Assembly (NCBI GenBank): GCA_029558515.1
Contig: JAKQEM010000040.1
Span: forward strand, 1 to 47,985
From: a bacterium
GTDB taxonomy: Bacteria > Patescibacteriota > Gracilibacteria > Peribacterales > Peribacteraceae
DNA length: 47,985 bases
Reading direction: 5' to 3'
Positions 16,133 to 24,101 of the stretch are shown one piece after another; the first letter of the stretch is position 1, and each line of letters begins with the position of its first letter. Under the pieces are notes generated by a model that was not told the origin of the DNA, ran no database searches, and was given only the letters and a program-made list of their open reading frames with translations. The translations under genes were made by a program, and so were the position numbers.

Positions 16133-16523
16133 CACTCAATTGATAGGGTATTCTTTCGATATGAAGAATGTTTCTATACTTGGTCAGTCGTATTCGTCGT
16201 TCAGCTCCATCACAAAAATATTTATAAGTGTTTTTCTGATGGTAATTTTTGTTCTTGCCGGTTTTCGCTTCGTAATGCCATTGGCTGATTATGCATTGTC
16301 CTCATTTCAATGGATATTTGATTATTACCCTGAAGATGTGGATCCAGTGTACTTTTTATCTCTGATTGTGGCAGATCTCTTGTTTGCTGTTTCCATGACA
16401 GTGTTCGTTCTTCGAATTTTTGGGACACGGTTATCAAATGCAATTGTTTGGATTTGCATCAGTTATGTGCTCCTCATATCTTTCACTTGGCTGATTTTCT
16501 TAGTTGGATTTTGGATAGTGTGA
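16125..16523 (+). CDS. AT-rich small membrane protein
   Basis: Up to 132 residues (start at 16125 overlapping the previous gene by 8 bases, or an ATG at 16161). There are three or four hydrophobic helices. Base composition is clearly lower in GC than the gene before it. It sits exactly between the 3' end of the DsbD-like gene and a degraded second copy of that 3' end, so it looks like an insertion. No family is recognised. Confidence 0.55.
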   Translation: MDNTQLIGYSFDMKNVSILGQSYSSFSSITKIFISVFLMVIFVLAGFRFVMPLADYALSSFQWIFDYYPEDVDPVYFLSLIVADLLFAVSMTVFVLRIFGTRLSNAIVWICISYVLLISFTWLIFLVGFWIV

Positions 16524-16524
16524 T

Positions 16525-16594
16525 ATCGGCGGACTTGTGATGCTTTGGATCGGACTGCTGCTGGATTTGAGTCGGAGTGGTTGATGTTTGGGTG
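16525..16594 (+). pseudogene. Remnant of a second DsbD-like C-terminus
   Basis: ATCGGCGGACTTGTGATGCT translates to IGGLVML and aligns with the last 24 codons of the upstream gene (16061-16132, IGGLVMLAIGVLLI...). The first part differs mainly at silent sites and the last 18 bases are identical. A one-base deletion in the middle shifts the frame. It is a fragment without its own start. Confidence 0.6.
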
Positions 16595-16734
16595 AAGACG
16601 AATGAATAATTGATCATTGATAATGAAGAATTGAGGATGGAGGAAATGGAGGAGGTGAGGGGGTGAGGAGGGTTGAGACGGATGTTGTGTAAATGATATT
16701 TTTGGTTTATGGTATGCGATGTTACTCTTTCCCC

Positions 16735-16962
16735 ATGATTAATATGGAAAGTCCTGAGATAAGACTGACTGATGCAGAATTGGTTGAATTAGCTGAAACA
16801 CTTGTGAGATTTCCTGATGCACCTGCGCAGCCCGGAGTGATGACTGTTGATGAAGCGGTGAATGAGGTTGTTGACCGTGTGTTGTACTTTGGCCTTGATC
16901 TTAATGGTCTTTCTCCCGAACTGAGTAGTTTGGTTATAAAGACAGGAGATATCGGAGCATGA
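16735..16962 (+). CDS. Small acidic hypothetical protein
   Basis: 75 residues from the ATG at 16735 (an ATG at 16744 is equally possible). It is acidic and helix-rich (LTDAELVELAETLVRF), with no membrane segment or Cys. The region before it (16600-16690) is low-complexity TTGATNATT-like and GGAG-rich repeat DNA. No family is recognised. Its codon pattern is plausible but evidence is thin. Confidence 0.45.
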   Translation: MINMESPEIRLTDAELVELAETLVRFPDAPAQPGVMTVDEAVNEVVDRVLYFGLDLNGLSPELSSLVIKTGDIGA

Positions 16963-16979
16963 TCTATGTTTTCTTGTTT

Positions 16980-17807
16980 TCAAGGGTATCTCACTATCAT
17001 CATCCTCTTCTCTCCATTCTCAATCGTCTCCTTGCTTCCCGTCCAATCATGGATCGCATCCATGATCACGGATTTTCGGTAGGAATAGTATTCGCCGCGG
17101 CGCGTGCCGACGTCGTGCGTCAGGAAATTCTTTGCATCGTAACCGACGATGACGAGCATATGGTACGGAGGGCCGTCACCCGAGTAGTAGGGGTTTCCGA
17201 GCATCCGGCCTGCCAGTGGCACGATGACGGGAATGCCCTGCGCAAGTTCCGCTTCGATTCGTTCTGTCGTAACTTCCGTGTTCTCCACGATGGTGGATTC
17301 GTAGCCGTAGTACTCCCGCGCGACGATTGCCAATTTCTCAATGCGAATGTCCTGCGGAAGGCCGCGCAGTGTTTCCCACTCGACGAGATCTAGAATGGAT
17401 TGCTGCATGACTGATATGTCGAGCGGTTGTTTTGAAAGATAGTGATGCACGAGGATCAACGACGCTTCCTCGCAGGCTTCCTGAAACGGATCACCCCAGT
17501 CGCCGGTGGGGGCTTGGGTGGCGAACGGGAGAACGATTCTGACGGAAGGGGGAAGGGCGTCGGGAGCGGACGACACAGTTGCATCCGACCCGCCCGAACG
17601 ATCCGACCGTTCGGATCGGGCGGGGGAATCCGATGAAACCGAAGCAACCGAGGGGTCAAGGCGTGGTGAGGAAGGCAAGGAATCAATGGACGAAGAAGAG
17701 ACGGAAGCTTTATCGATACGGATGGGTTCGGTGAGTATCGTTGCTTGTTGCGCGGTGCAGGCCGCAAGGAGCAGCAAGGAGCCGACGGTGACGAATGCGA
17801 ATCGCAT
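16980..17807 (-). CDS. Lipoprotein with C39-like cysteine peptidase domain
   Basis: 275 residues. The signal peptide has lipobox LAAC (C17). A Ser/Asp/Arg-rich linker runs from about 35 to 90. A peptidase C39-like domain follows: IVLPFATQAPTGDWGDPFQEACEEAS with nucleophile C112, and PPYHMLVIVGYD with H216. Proteins of this family (PF13529 type) are exported papain-fold hydrolases or inactive binders. The Cys-His pair is intact here, so activity is plausible. The substrate is unknown. Confidence 0.8.
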   Translation of the reverse strand: MRFAFVTVGSLLLLAACTAQQATILTEPIRIDKASVSSSSIDSLPSSPRLDPSVASVSSDSPARSERSDRSGGSDATVSSAPDALPPSVRIVLPFATQAPTGDWGDPFQEACEEASLILVHHYLSKQPLDISVMQQSILDLVEWETLRGLPQDIRIEKLAIVAREYYGYESTIVENTEVTTERIEAELAQGIPVIVPLAGRMLGNPYYSGDGPPYHMLVIVGYDAKNFLTHDVGTRRGEYYSYRKSVIMDAIHDWTGSKETIENGEKRMMIVRYP

Positions 17808-17912
17808 GGGAGGGTATCATCCAAACTTCGGAGTGATTGCGCAAGTCTCCACAGGTAATTTCGTGCGCAATGTATTGTTCTCTCCTATAGTGTCCGCGTT
17901 CCCTCATCTTGT

Positions 17913-18557
17913 ATGAAACTCTTCCTTGATACCGCCAACGTCGACCATGTCCGGGAGATCGCAGCTTTGGGCATTCTCGACGGCGTCACGACCAATCCGT
18001 CCCTCGTTTTGAAGGAGGGGAAGGATTTCAAGGAAACGGTGCTCGCAATGTGTGAGCTCGTCAAAGAAGTGAGCGCGCAGGTGACGGCAACGGACGTTGA
18101 GGGGATGAAGACCCAAGCATTGGAATATGCGGGTTGGCACAAGCACGTTGTGGTGAAGGTGCCGATGACGACCGAGGGGCTCAAGACCGTGCGGTTTCTC
18201 TCCGGAAAGCAGATCAAGACGAATGTGACGCTCGTCTTTTCCGTTCCGCAGGCGATTCTCGCGGCGAAGGCCGGCGCGACGATGATCAGCCCGTTCGTCG
18301 GCCGCATCGACGATACCGGTGGGGACGGTATGCTCCTGATTGCCGATATCTTGGAAGCATGGCGTCACTACGATTTCGACACGCAGGTGCTCGTCGCGTC
18401 CGTGCGCAAGCCGGAACACGTTACGCGCGCCGCGACGATGGGTGCGCACATCTGCACCATACCGTTTGCCGTATTTCAACATCTTTCTCAGCATCCTCTG
18501 ACGGATGCCGGTCTGAAGAAATTTCTTGATGACTGGGAAAAAACGAAGCAATCATGA
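17913..18557 (+). CDS. tal: Transaldolase, small TalC/FSA-type
   Basis: 214 residues, the length of the short transaldolase subfamily. FLDTANVDHVREI at the N-terminus, TTNPSL, the Schiff-base Lys in VVVKVPMTTEG (about K82), TNVTLVFS and the C-terminal GAHICTIPF are all present. It moves the dihydroxyacetone unit between sugar phosphates. The stop overlaps the gnd start by 4 bases, so the two pentose phosphate genes are translationally coupled. A fructose-6-phosphate aldolase activity cannot be excluded from sequence alone. Confidence 0.93.
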   Translation: MKLFLDTANVDHVREIAALGILDGVTTNPSLVLKEGKDFKETVLAMCELVKEVSAQVTATDVEGMKTQALEYAGWHKHVVVKVPMTTEGLKTVRFLSGKQIKTNVTLVFSVPQAILAAKAGATMISPFVGRIDDTGGDGMLLIADILEAWRHYDFDTQVLVASVRKPEHVTRAATMGAHICTIPFAVFQHLSQHPLTDAGLKKFLDDWEKTKQS

Positions 18558-19969
18558 CCATGCATCTTGGCATCGTCGGCCTGGGGACCATGGGCGCAAA
18601 TCTTGCGCGGAATGCAGCGAGAAACGGAGCGACGGTCGCCGTCTACAATCGGACGCCTCAGAAGACGGATGCGTTCGCGGCCGAGTACGGGAAGGAAGGG
18701 ACATTCATTCCATGCAAGACATACGCGGAGCTTGCGCGTGCGCTGCCATCCCCTCGGTCGATTCTGCTGATGGTGAAAGCCGGACCGGATACCGATGCGG
18801 TCATCGAGGACCTTCTGCCACATTTGGAAAATGGAGATTGCATCATCGATGCGGGAAACAGTCATTATCGGGATACCGAACGACGAGAAAAGTTTTTGCG
18901 TGAGCAGGGGATTGCGTTCATCGGGATGGGGGTGAGCGGGGGGGAAGAAGGTGCGTTGAAAGGCCCCAGTATGATGCCGGGAGGTGACAGAGCAGCAGTG
19001 GAACGCTTGATGTCGCTCTTCTCCGCAATGGCCGCGGAGGACGGAGACGGTGGTACGTGTATCGCGTACATGGGATCGGGCGGCGCGGGGCACTTCGTGA
19101 AAATGGTGCACAACGGCATCGAGTACGGCATCATGCAGCTGATCGCGGAGACCTACGACGTTCTGAAACACGTGGGCGGATTTTCCAATGAACAACTGGC
19201 AGAGACGTTTGCTGCCTGGGACAAGCAACCGGGATTGTCATCGTTTCTCATCGAGATCACTGCGGATATTTTTACAAAGAAAGATACGGAAACGGGCGCA
19301 GATCTTATTGATATGATCAAAGACGGTGCCGGGCAGAAGGGGACGGGGAAATGGACGACGGAGGCGGCAATGACCCTGGGAGAGGCGACTCCCACCATCG
19401 ATGCGGCGGTAACTGCACGCATTCTTTCCAGCAGTCCCCGGCGGATTGCGCGCAATCGGTCAAAATTCCCGGCGGAACTGGTGCAGCAAGATATTCCTGC
19501 ATCCGCCACCGTGCAGGAGTGGATGGCAGCGGCACTGGAATGTTCCTTCATCTGTACGTACAATCAGGGATTCCATCTGATCGAACGCGCATCTGAAACA
19601 TTGGGTTGGAACGTATCTCTGGCGGAGGTTGCCCGCATCTGGCGTGGCGGGTGTATTATCCGTTCCTCGCTTCTTCCCACATACCAGCGAGCCTGCAATC
19701 CGAACGAGACAGAAGCAGCCCTGGTTGTAGAACAGGAAATTATTGGTCGTTTCGCAGATGGGCGGCAGGAGCAGTGGAGGTCACTCGTGTGTCTCGCGCA
19801 ATCACAAGGGATTCCCATTCCGGCACTCGCCGCCACGCTCAGCTATTACGACACCATCCGGAGTGATCATCTCCCGCAGAACCTCATTCAAGCTCAGCGC
19901 GATTACTTCGGCGCACACGGGTTTGAGAGGATGGATAGAGAAGGAGTTTTTCATGGTGCATGGAAGTAG
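18554..19969 (+). CDS. gnd: 6-phosphogluconate dehydrogenase, decarboxylating
   Basis: 471 residues, full length for the long (dimeric) form. The Rossmann motif IVGLGTMGANLARN is near the N-terminus, with NRTP after beta 2. The catalytic region KMVHNGIEYG, then GAGQKGTGKWT and the IWRGGCIIRS motif follow. It oxidises 6-phosphogluconate to ribulose 5-phosphate with NADP. It is coupled to tal. No zwf or pgl is visible in this window. Confidence 0.96.
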   Translation: MTMHLGIVGLGTMGANLARNAARNGATVAVYNRTPQKTDAFAAEYGKEGTFIPCKTYAELARALPSPRSILLMVKAGPDTDAVIEDLLPHLENGDCIIDAGNSHYRDTERREKFLREQGIAFIGMGVSGGEEGALKGPSMMPGGDRAAVERLMSLFSAMAAEDGDGGTCIAYMGSGGAGHFVKMVHNGIEYGIMQLIAETYDVLKHVGGFSNEQLAETFAAWDKQPGLSSFLIEITADIFTKKDTETGADLIDMIKDGAGQKGTGKWTTEAAMTLGEATPTIDAAVTARILSSSPRRIARNRSKFPAELVQQDIPASATVQEWMAAALECSFICTYNQGFHLIERASETLGWNVSLAEVARIWRGGCIIRSSLLPTYQRACNPNETEAALVVEQEIIGRFADGRQEQWRSLVCLAQSQGIPIPALAATLSYYDTIRSDHLPQNLIQAQRDYFGAHGFERMDREGVFHGAWK

Positions 19970-19974
19970 ATTTT

Positions 19975-20002
19975 CCACCTTTGTCTGTCGCAACAAAGGT
20001 GG
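19975..20002 (+). terminator. Hairpin just after gnd
   Basis: Perfect 10-bp stem CCACCTTTGT/ACAAAGGTGG with an 8-base loop, starting six bases after the gnd stop. There is no T-tract, so it may be an intrinsic terminator of weak type or an mRNA 3'-end protector. Confidence 0.45.
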
Positions 20003-20040
20003 AGCCAAAATGCGACCGCGCGCAACAACCTCTCCGCCCG

Positions 20041-20105
20041 CCCCGCGGCTCAACGTTTTCGTCTTCCAAGGCTTCAGACGAAAACGTCTCGCAAACGCTG
20101 CGGGG
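20041..20105. repeat. Long composite hairpin
   Basis: Inner stem of 11 bp (20054-20064 with 20076-20086, CGTTTTCGTCT/AGACGAAAACG) inside an outer CCCCGC/GCGGGG pairing. It has no coding signal on either strand. It looks like a dispersed palindromic unit. Confidence 0.6.
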
Positions 20106-20163
20106 CTTCCTCTTCACCCCCCGTGCGCGCGGACCCCTCCGTCATGCGTCAAGATAGATCTTG

Positions 20164-20203
20164 TCTCCTCTCACTGTGGGGGAGAGGTCGAGGGCGAGGG
20201 CAT
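20164..20203. repeat. CTCTC...GGAGAG palindromic unit (REP-like)
   Basis: The pattern CTCTCACTGTGGGGGAGAG followed by a GAGGGCGAGGG tail resembles widespread palindromic intergenic units. It sits directly at the 3' end of the ROK kinase gene. Confidence 0.45.
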
Positions 20204-20209
20204 TTTCAA

Positions 20210-21094
20210 TTATTCATTATCTATTTCATTCATCACCAGCAGCGCCGCTCCTCTCGTCGCCGCGTCTTTCAGTTTCCGGATCGCAAATTGCGGCAGGGGA
20301 GTATCACGAAGTGTCCATTGCAGCATTTCCGTATGAATGGCGGGCAGATAGGATTCCAGTGCGCGGCCGGTGCTTCCGCCGAAAACGATAATGGACGGAT
20401 TGAGCACGTACGTCAGATTGGTGCATAACCATGCCGCTTCTTTGATGATGGAGGGATGGAGAAATGCGCAGGCCTCTCCCGCCAGCAGATCTTCCGGTTT
20501 TTTCGCCGCTTCGCAACGTTTTTTCATCGCTGTACCTGAGAGGAATTGTTCCGTTTCGCCACGTCGGTCATCGGTCGCGTACGGCGGTTGACCGGGCAGG
20601 AGGAGCGTGTGACCCAGTTCGCCCGCGCAACCACTCGAGCCCTCGAATAGTTTTCCATCGATCACGATGCCGCCTCCCACGCCCGTGCCCATGGTGATGC
20701 CGACGACGACGTCGTGCCCCTTACCGGCACCTTCCAATGCTTCCGCCAGCGCGAACGTTTGCGAATCATTGCCGACTGAGACGCGCAGACCTGTCTTTTG
20801 CTCGAGCAGCGCTTGGAGATGCGTGCCTTCCGCGCCCGGAATATTGGGAAGTCGAAGAATGATGCCGTCGGGTTGCTTCACGAATCCCGGGACACCGATG
20901 CCGATGGCGGCTGCTTCATCCGTGTGCAGTTCCTCTATGAGGCGCAGGACATCCTGCAGCACCGCAGAAAATCCCTCCGACGCACGCGTCTGAATGGTCA
21001 ATTGTCGGATGGGTGTGCGATGGTCGTCGTCATACAAAGCCGCGATGCATTTGGTTCCGCCGATGTCGATCGCAATGATGTGACGCCGTGTCAT
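20210..21094 (-). CDS. ROK-family sugar kinase lacking the zinc-binding Cys motif
   Basis: 294 residues. It shows the ATP phosphate motif IAIDIGGTKC at 7-16, GIGVPGFV, catalytic Asp in VGNDSQTFALAE, GITMGTGVGGGIVIDG and GELGH. The ROK zinc motif CxCGxxGCxE that normally follows GH is replaced by PGQPPYATDDRRGETE, with all three Cys gone and the His kept. Likely a glucokinase or related hexose kinase feeding the neighbouring pentose phosphate genes; the sugar is inferred, not shown. Confidence 0.88.
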   Translation of the reverse strand: MTRRHIIAIDIGGTKCIAALYDDDHRTPIRQLTIQTRASEGFSAVLQDVLRLIEELHTDEAAAIGIGVPGFVKQPDGIILRLPNIPGAEGTHLQALLEQKTGLRVSVGNDSQTFALAEALEGAGKGHDVVVGITMGTGVGGGIVIDGKLFEGSSGCAGELGHTLLLPGQPPYATDDRRGETEQFLSGTAMKKRCEAAKKPEDLLAGEACAFLHPSIIKEAAWLCTNLTYVLNPSIIVFGGSTGRALESYLPAIHTEMLQWTLRDTPLPQFAIRKLKDAATRGAALLVMNEIDNE

Positions 21095-21218
21095 GCGGGC
21101 GACTGTACCACGAGCCGGTGCGCCGCGATACGTTCATACATTTTGTGGAGATAATGAGTGACAAATACGAGGGGTTGTATTAGCATTCTTGGTTCCTGCC
21201 CATTCCCCCTATTCATCT

Positions 21219-21743
21219 ATGAGTCGTGCTGTTCAATCATCGGCTCGAAAGTTGGAATTTAAGGAAGCCTACGACGCGTATGCCGAGGCGATCGTTCGGC
21301 ATTGTCAGTATCGCGTGTTTGATCGCGAACGCGCGCGCGATCTTGCGCAAGAAACATTTACGCGCACCTGGATGTACATGTTGCGCGGTGGCGAAATTCG
21401 TAACATGCGGGCGTTTCTGTATCGCATAGCGAACAATTTGATCATTGATGAATCGCGCAAGCAGCGGGAGTCGTCACTGAATCATTTGCAGGAACAGGGA
21501 TTCGATCCCGGCCAGGACGATGATGCCGATCGGACGCGTGCGCGTATCGATTCAAAACCCGTTCTCAAGGCACTGAGTAAGATCGACAATCGCTACCGTT
21601 CCATTCTCGTCATGCGGTACGTGCACGGACTGCCTCCGCGCGATATCGCACTGCGCACCGGGGAATCTTCGAATACCGTCTCGGTGCGTATCTATCGCGG
21701 TCTGCACCAGCTGCGCTCCCAACTCGATGCAAACAGGGTTTGA
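21219..21743 (+). CDS. ECF-type RNA polymerase sigma factor
   Basis: 174 residues. Region 2 is around 15-85 (AYDAYAEAIVRHCQYRV...ARDLAQETFTRTWMYM...MRAFLYRIANNLIIDESRK). Region 4 is about 110-170 (LSKIDNRYRSILVMRYVHGLPPRDIALRTGESSNTVSVRIYRGLHQLR). There is no anti-sigma gene next to it. The ATG at 21219 places the usual short N-terminus before region 2. The following nuclease gene starts 18 bases after the stop. Confidence 0.9.
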   Translation: MSRAVQSSARKLEFKEAYDAYAEAIVRHCQYRVFDRERARDLAQETFTRTWMYMLRGGEIRNMRAFLYRIANNLIIDESRKQRESSLNHLQEQGFDPGQDDDADRTRARIDSKPVLKALSKIDNRYRSILVMRYVHGLPPRDIALRTGESSNTVSVRIYRGLHQLRSQLDANRV

Positions 21744-21761
21744 TGTCATGCGTGGTGTATC

Positions 21762-22523
21762 ATGCGGTTCATGGCCGCCACCCGCGCATTCTTTCGTCCC
21801 GGGGCACAAGGGAATTCCGGTCCCTATCCCCTCAGCCGTACCAAGCTGCAACTGTTCCTGGACTGTCCACGTTGTTTCCATCTGGACAGACGAACCGGTG
21901 TCGTCCGGCCGGACAGTGCGTTTTACTCCCTGAATCTTGCGGTCGATGCGTTGCTCAAGCGGGAGTTTGATTTCTGGCGTCTGCGCGGAGAACCGCATCC
22001 CGTCATGCAACTCTTTGGCATCGATGCGGTGCCGCTGCGGCACAGAGATCTTGCCTTGTGGCGCGATACGCCCACGGGCGTCCGTTCCGTCCATCCACAG
22101 AGCGGGTTTGAGGTCTTCGGCATCGTGGATGATCTCTGGCAGCATGAGGACGGTTCGATCGTCGTCGTGGATTACAAGGCAACGAGTACGAGCGGACCGA
22201 TCACTCTCGATGATCGAGACGGGTATAAACGGCAGATGGAGGTGTACCAATGGTTGCTGCGCCGTCAGGGTTTGATCGTTTCGGATACGGCGTATTTCCT
22301 CTTCGCCAATGCCAATCGGGAGCGAGAGTCATTTGATCGCAGGCTCGATTTCACGCTCAGCATTCTGCCGTATGTCGGTTCCGATAACTGGGTGGAAGAT
22401 GCGCTGATCGCCGCGAAGGAGTGCCTGATGACGGACAACCCGCCGGCCTCGTCCGCGGACTGTGCATGGTGCGCATACCGGAGGAAAGCGGGGGAGGAGA
22501 CGGATAAGCTACACATTGTATAG
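21762..22523 (+). CDS. PD-(D/E)XK nuclease-family protein, RecB/Cas4-like
   Basis: 253 residues. Features: SRTKLQLFLDCPRCF near the N-terminus, the nuclease core GIVDDLW...SIVVVDYKAT, the QxxxY-like YKRQMEVYQWLLRR, and a C-terminal CAWCAYRR. The two CxxC pairs frame the nuclease core as the four Fe-S Cys do in AddB/Cas4-type enzymes. No CRISPR or cas genes are present, so a DNA-repair or standalone role is likelier than CRISPR adaptation. It is probably co-transcribed with the sigma factor. Confidence 0.85.
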   Translation: MRFMAATRAFFRPGAQGNSGPYPLSRTKLQLFLDCPRCFHLDRRTGVVRPDSAFYSLNLAVDALLKREFDFWRLRGEPHPVMQLFGIDAVPLRHRDLALWRDTPTGVRSVHPQSGFEVFGIVDDLWQHEDGSIVVVDYKATSTSGPITLDDRDGYKRQMEVYQWLLRRQGLIVSDTAYFLFANANRERESFDRRLDFTLSILPYVGSDNWVEDALIAAKECLMTDNPPASSADCAWCAYRRKAGEETDKLHIV

Positions 22524-22535
22524 ACTGTCATCCGT

Positions 22536-23231
22536 ATGAAGGTCTCCATTGTCATTCCTTGTTTCAACGAACGGAATACGATTGTTCCTCTTCTGCGAAC
22601 AATCGAACAAGTGGATTTGGGCAACATGCAGAAGGAGATCATTCTGATCGATGACTGTTCGATCGACGGAACGAGACAGGTGCTGCGGGAGATCGAAAAA
22701 CAAACCTCGCATACCGTTTTGTATCATGATGTGAATCGTGGGAAGGGGAGTGCTCTCCGGACAGGATTCCAACGAGTGACAGGTGATGTTGTCATCGTTC
22801 AGGATGCGGATTTGGAGTACGATCCCCGAGATTACCCGCAGCTTCTCCGGCCGATCCAAAGCGGCGCGGCTCAAGTCGTGTACGGATCGCGCGAGCGTAA
22901 CGAGAAGAATGTCTCCCATTCCGGTTATACGTTTTATGCCGGCGGTCTCTTTCTGACATGGCTGACGAATGCTCTGTACGGATCGTCACTGACGGATGAA
23001 TCCACTTGCTACAAAGTATTTTCCGCCGAACTGTTGCGTACCATTCCGCTGCAGTGTCGACGATTTGAATTTTGCCCCGAGGTCACGGCAAATATTTTGC
23101 GTCGCGGCATTCCCATCGTAGAGGTGCCCATTTCCTACGTTCCTCGGAGCATCAAGGATGGCAAGAAGATCAAATTTCGCGACGGCCTCCATGCCATCTG
23201 GACTCTCGTCAAATACCGATTCTTCCGGTAA
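22536..23231 (+). CDS. Family 2 glycosyltransferase, dolichol-phosphate-mannose-synthase-like
   Basis: 231 residues. A GT-A fold: VSIVIPCFNERNTI at the N-terminus, LIDDCSIDGT, DVNRGKGSALRTGF, and the DAD metal motif in VIVQDADLEYDP. ESTCYKVFSAELL follows. No C-terminal membrane helices, so the soluble DPM1/polyprenyl-phosphate glycosyltransferase type. It probably charges a lipid carrier with a sugar for surface glycans. It starts 12 bases after the nuclease gene. Confidence 0.9.
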   Translation: MKVSIVIPCFNERNTIVPLLRTIEQVDLGNMQKEIILIDDCSIDGTRQVLREIEKQTSHTVLYHDVNRGKGSALRTGFQRVTGDVVIVQDADLEYDPRDYPQLLRPIQSGAAQVVYGSRERNEKNVSHSGYTFYAGGLFLTWLTNALYGSSLTDESTCYKVFSAELLRTIPLQCRRFEFCPEVTANILRRGIPIVEVPISYVPRSIKDGKKIKFRDGLHAIWTLVKYRFFR

Positions 23232-23267
23232 GGACGCATGTTCCCTTCACCACTGTCGGTTTTCGTC

Positions 23268-23359
23268 TGGCGGAGAGGGAGGGATTCGAACCCTCGATAC
23301 GGTTTTACCCGTATACCACATTAGCAGTGTGGTGCTTTCGGCCGCTCAGCCACCTCTCC
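23268..23359 (-). tRNA. tRNA-Ser(GCU)
   Basis: On the minus strand GGAGAGG pairs with CCTCTCC, with discriminator G and encoded CCA. The anticodon stem-loop is CCACA-CTGCTAA-TGTGG with anticodon GCT. A long variable arm (ATACGGGTAAAACCGTAT) is present. Confidence 0.95.
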
Positions 23360-23406
23360 TTGCGTTCGCAGTATACGGAGGTGTCATGGTGCGGGGAAGG
23401 GTAATC

Positions 23407-23961
23407 CTACAGCTCCAAGATCCCCATGCTGATGGCATCGATATCCACGTCGTCCACTGTGATCACTTGCATCCCGGAGTCATGCAGCGCGAGTGATTGT
23501 TCCAAAATCGTCAGGATGTCATCCGAGACCAGAATGCAGCCCATACTGGCATAGCGATTGTCTTTGGCTAAAATTTCTTCGATGTTGGACGTGGCGTGAA
23601 TGCCGTACTGCGTCCGACCCCATTGTTCGTGATTCAGGCGGAAGAAGCGCCCGGTGTTGCCATAGGTTGCGCGGTCCCCCTGTTTGTACTCCAAGGATTG
23701 AATGGTCCATCGGGCCCGGGGAGTGGCTGCGTTGTAGACTTTTCCGATGTAGCGCACCGTGCGACGCTGCCCGGTCCCCACGGGAAAGGATGTATAGAAT
23801 CCGTCGAGACCGATCAAGTAGCCGCGATTATTCCGTATGTCGACGATCAGTCTGTCCTTGGCTTTGGGTACCCATGCGTCAGGTTGCACGTAGGGTGAGG
23901 TGAGGATGGGCGCTGCCGCGGAAACCGTATAGCCGAAGAGGAGCGTCAGTAAGAGGTGCAA
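23407..23961 (-). CDS. L,D-transpeptidase (YkuD family), exported
   Basis: 184 residues with an N-terminal signal segment (1-17). The YkuD catalytic region is complete: H122 in YGIHATSN and C142 in YASMGCILVSDD (S/T-x-G-C motif). DRLIVDIRNNRGYL is the usual first strand and PVGTGQRRT the glycine-rich turn. It would make 3-3 cross-links or attach proteins to peptidoglycan outside the membrane. Confidence 0.9.
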   Translation of the reverse strand: MHLLLTLLFGYTVSAAAPILTSPYVQPDAWVPKAKDRLIVDIRNNRGYLIGLDGFYTSFPVGTGQRRTVRYIGKVYNAATPRARWTIQSLEYKQGDRATYGNTGRFFRLNHEQWGRTQYGIHATSNIEEILAKDNRYASMGCILVSDDILTILEQSLALHDSGMQVITVDDVDIDAISMGILEL

Positions 23962-24101
23962 AGTGTGTTACTATAACTAAAATCACATAGCTGTCAATCA
24001 CTCGCAATGATGCTGTTTTTGGAGAAAAAGCTCTATACCTCACTATTCTGCCATTTTCTGAGTACAAAATGTGTACAAGAAGGGGAGTACACTGCACGTC
24101 G

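Noticed and set aside
18540-18570. Gracilibacteria genetic code 25 (TGA as Gly)
   Set aside because: TGA ends tal exactly at the gnd overlap and ends other genes at family length, so the standard bacterial code applies.
21762-22523. Cas4-like nuclease as evidence for CRISPR
   Set aside because: No array and no other cas gene in the window; the RecB/AddB-type nuclease family is broader than Cas4.
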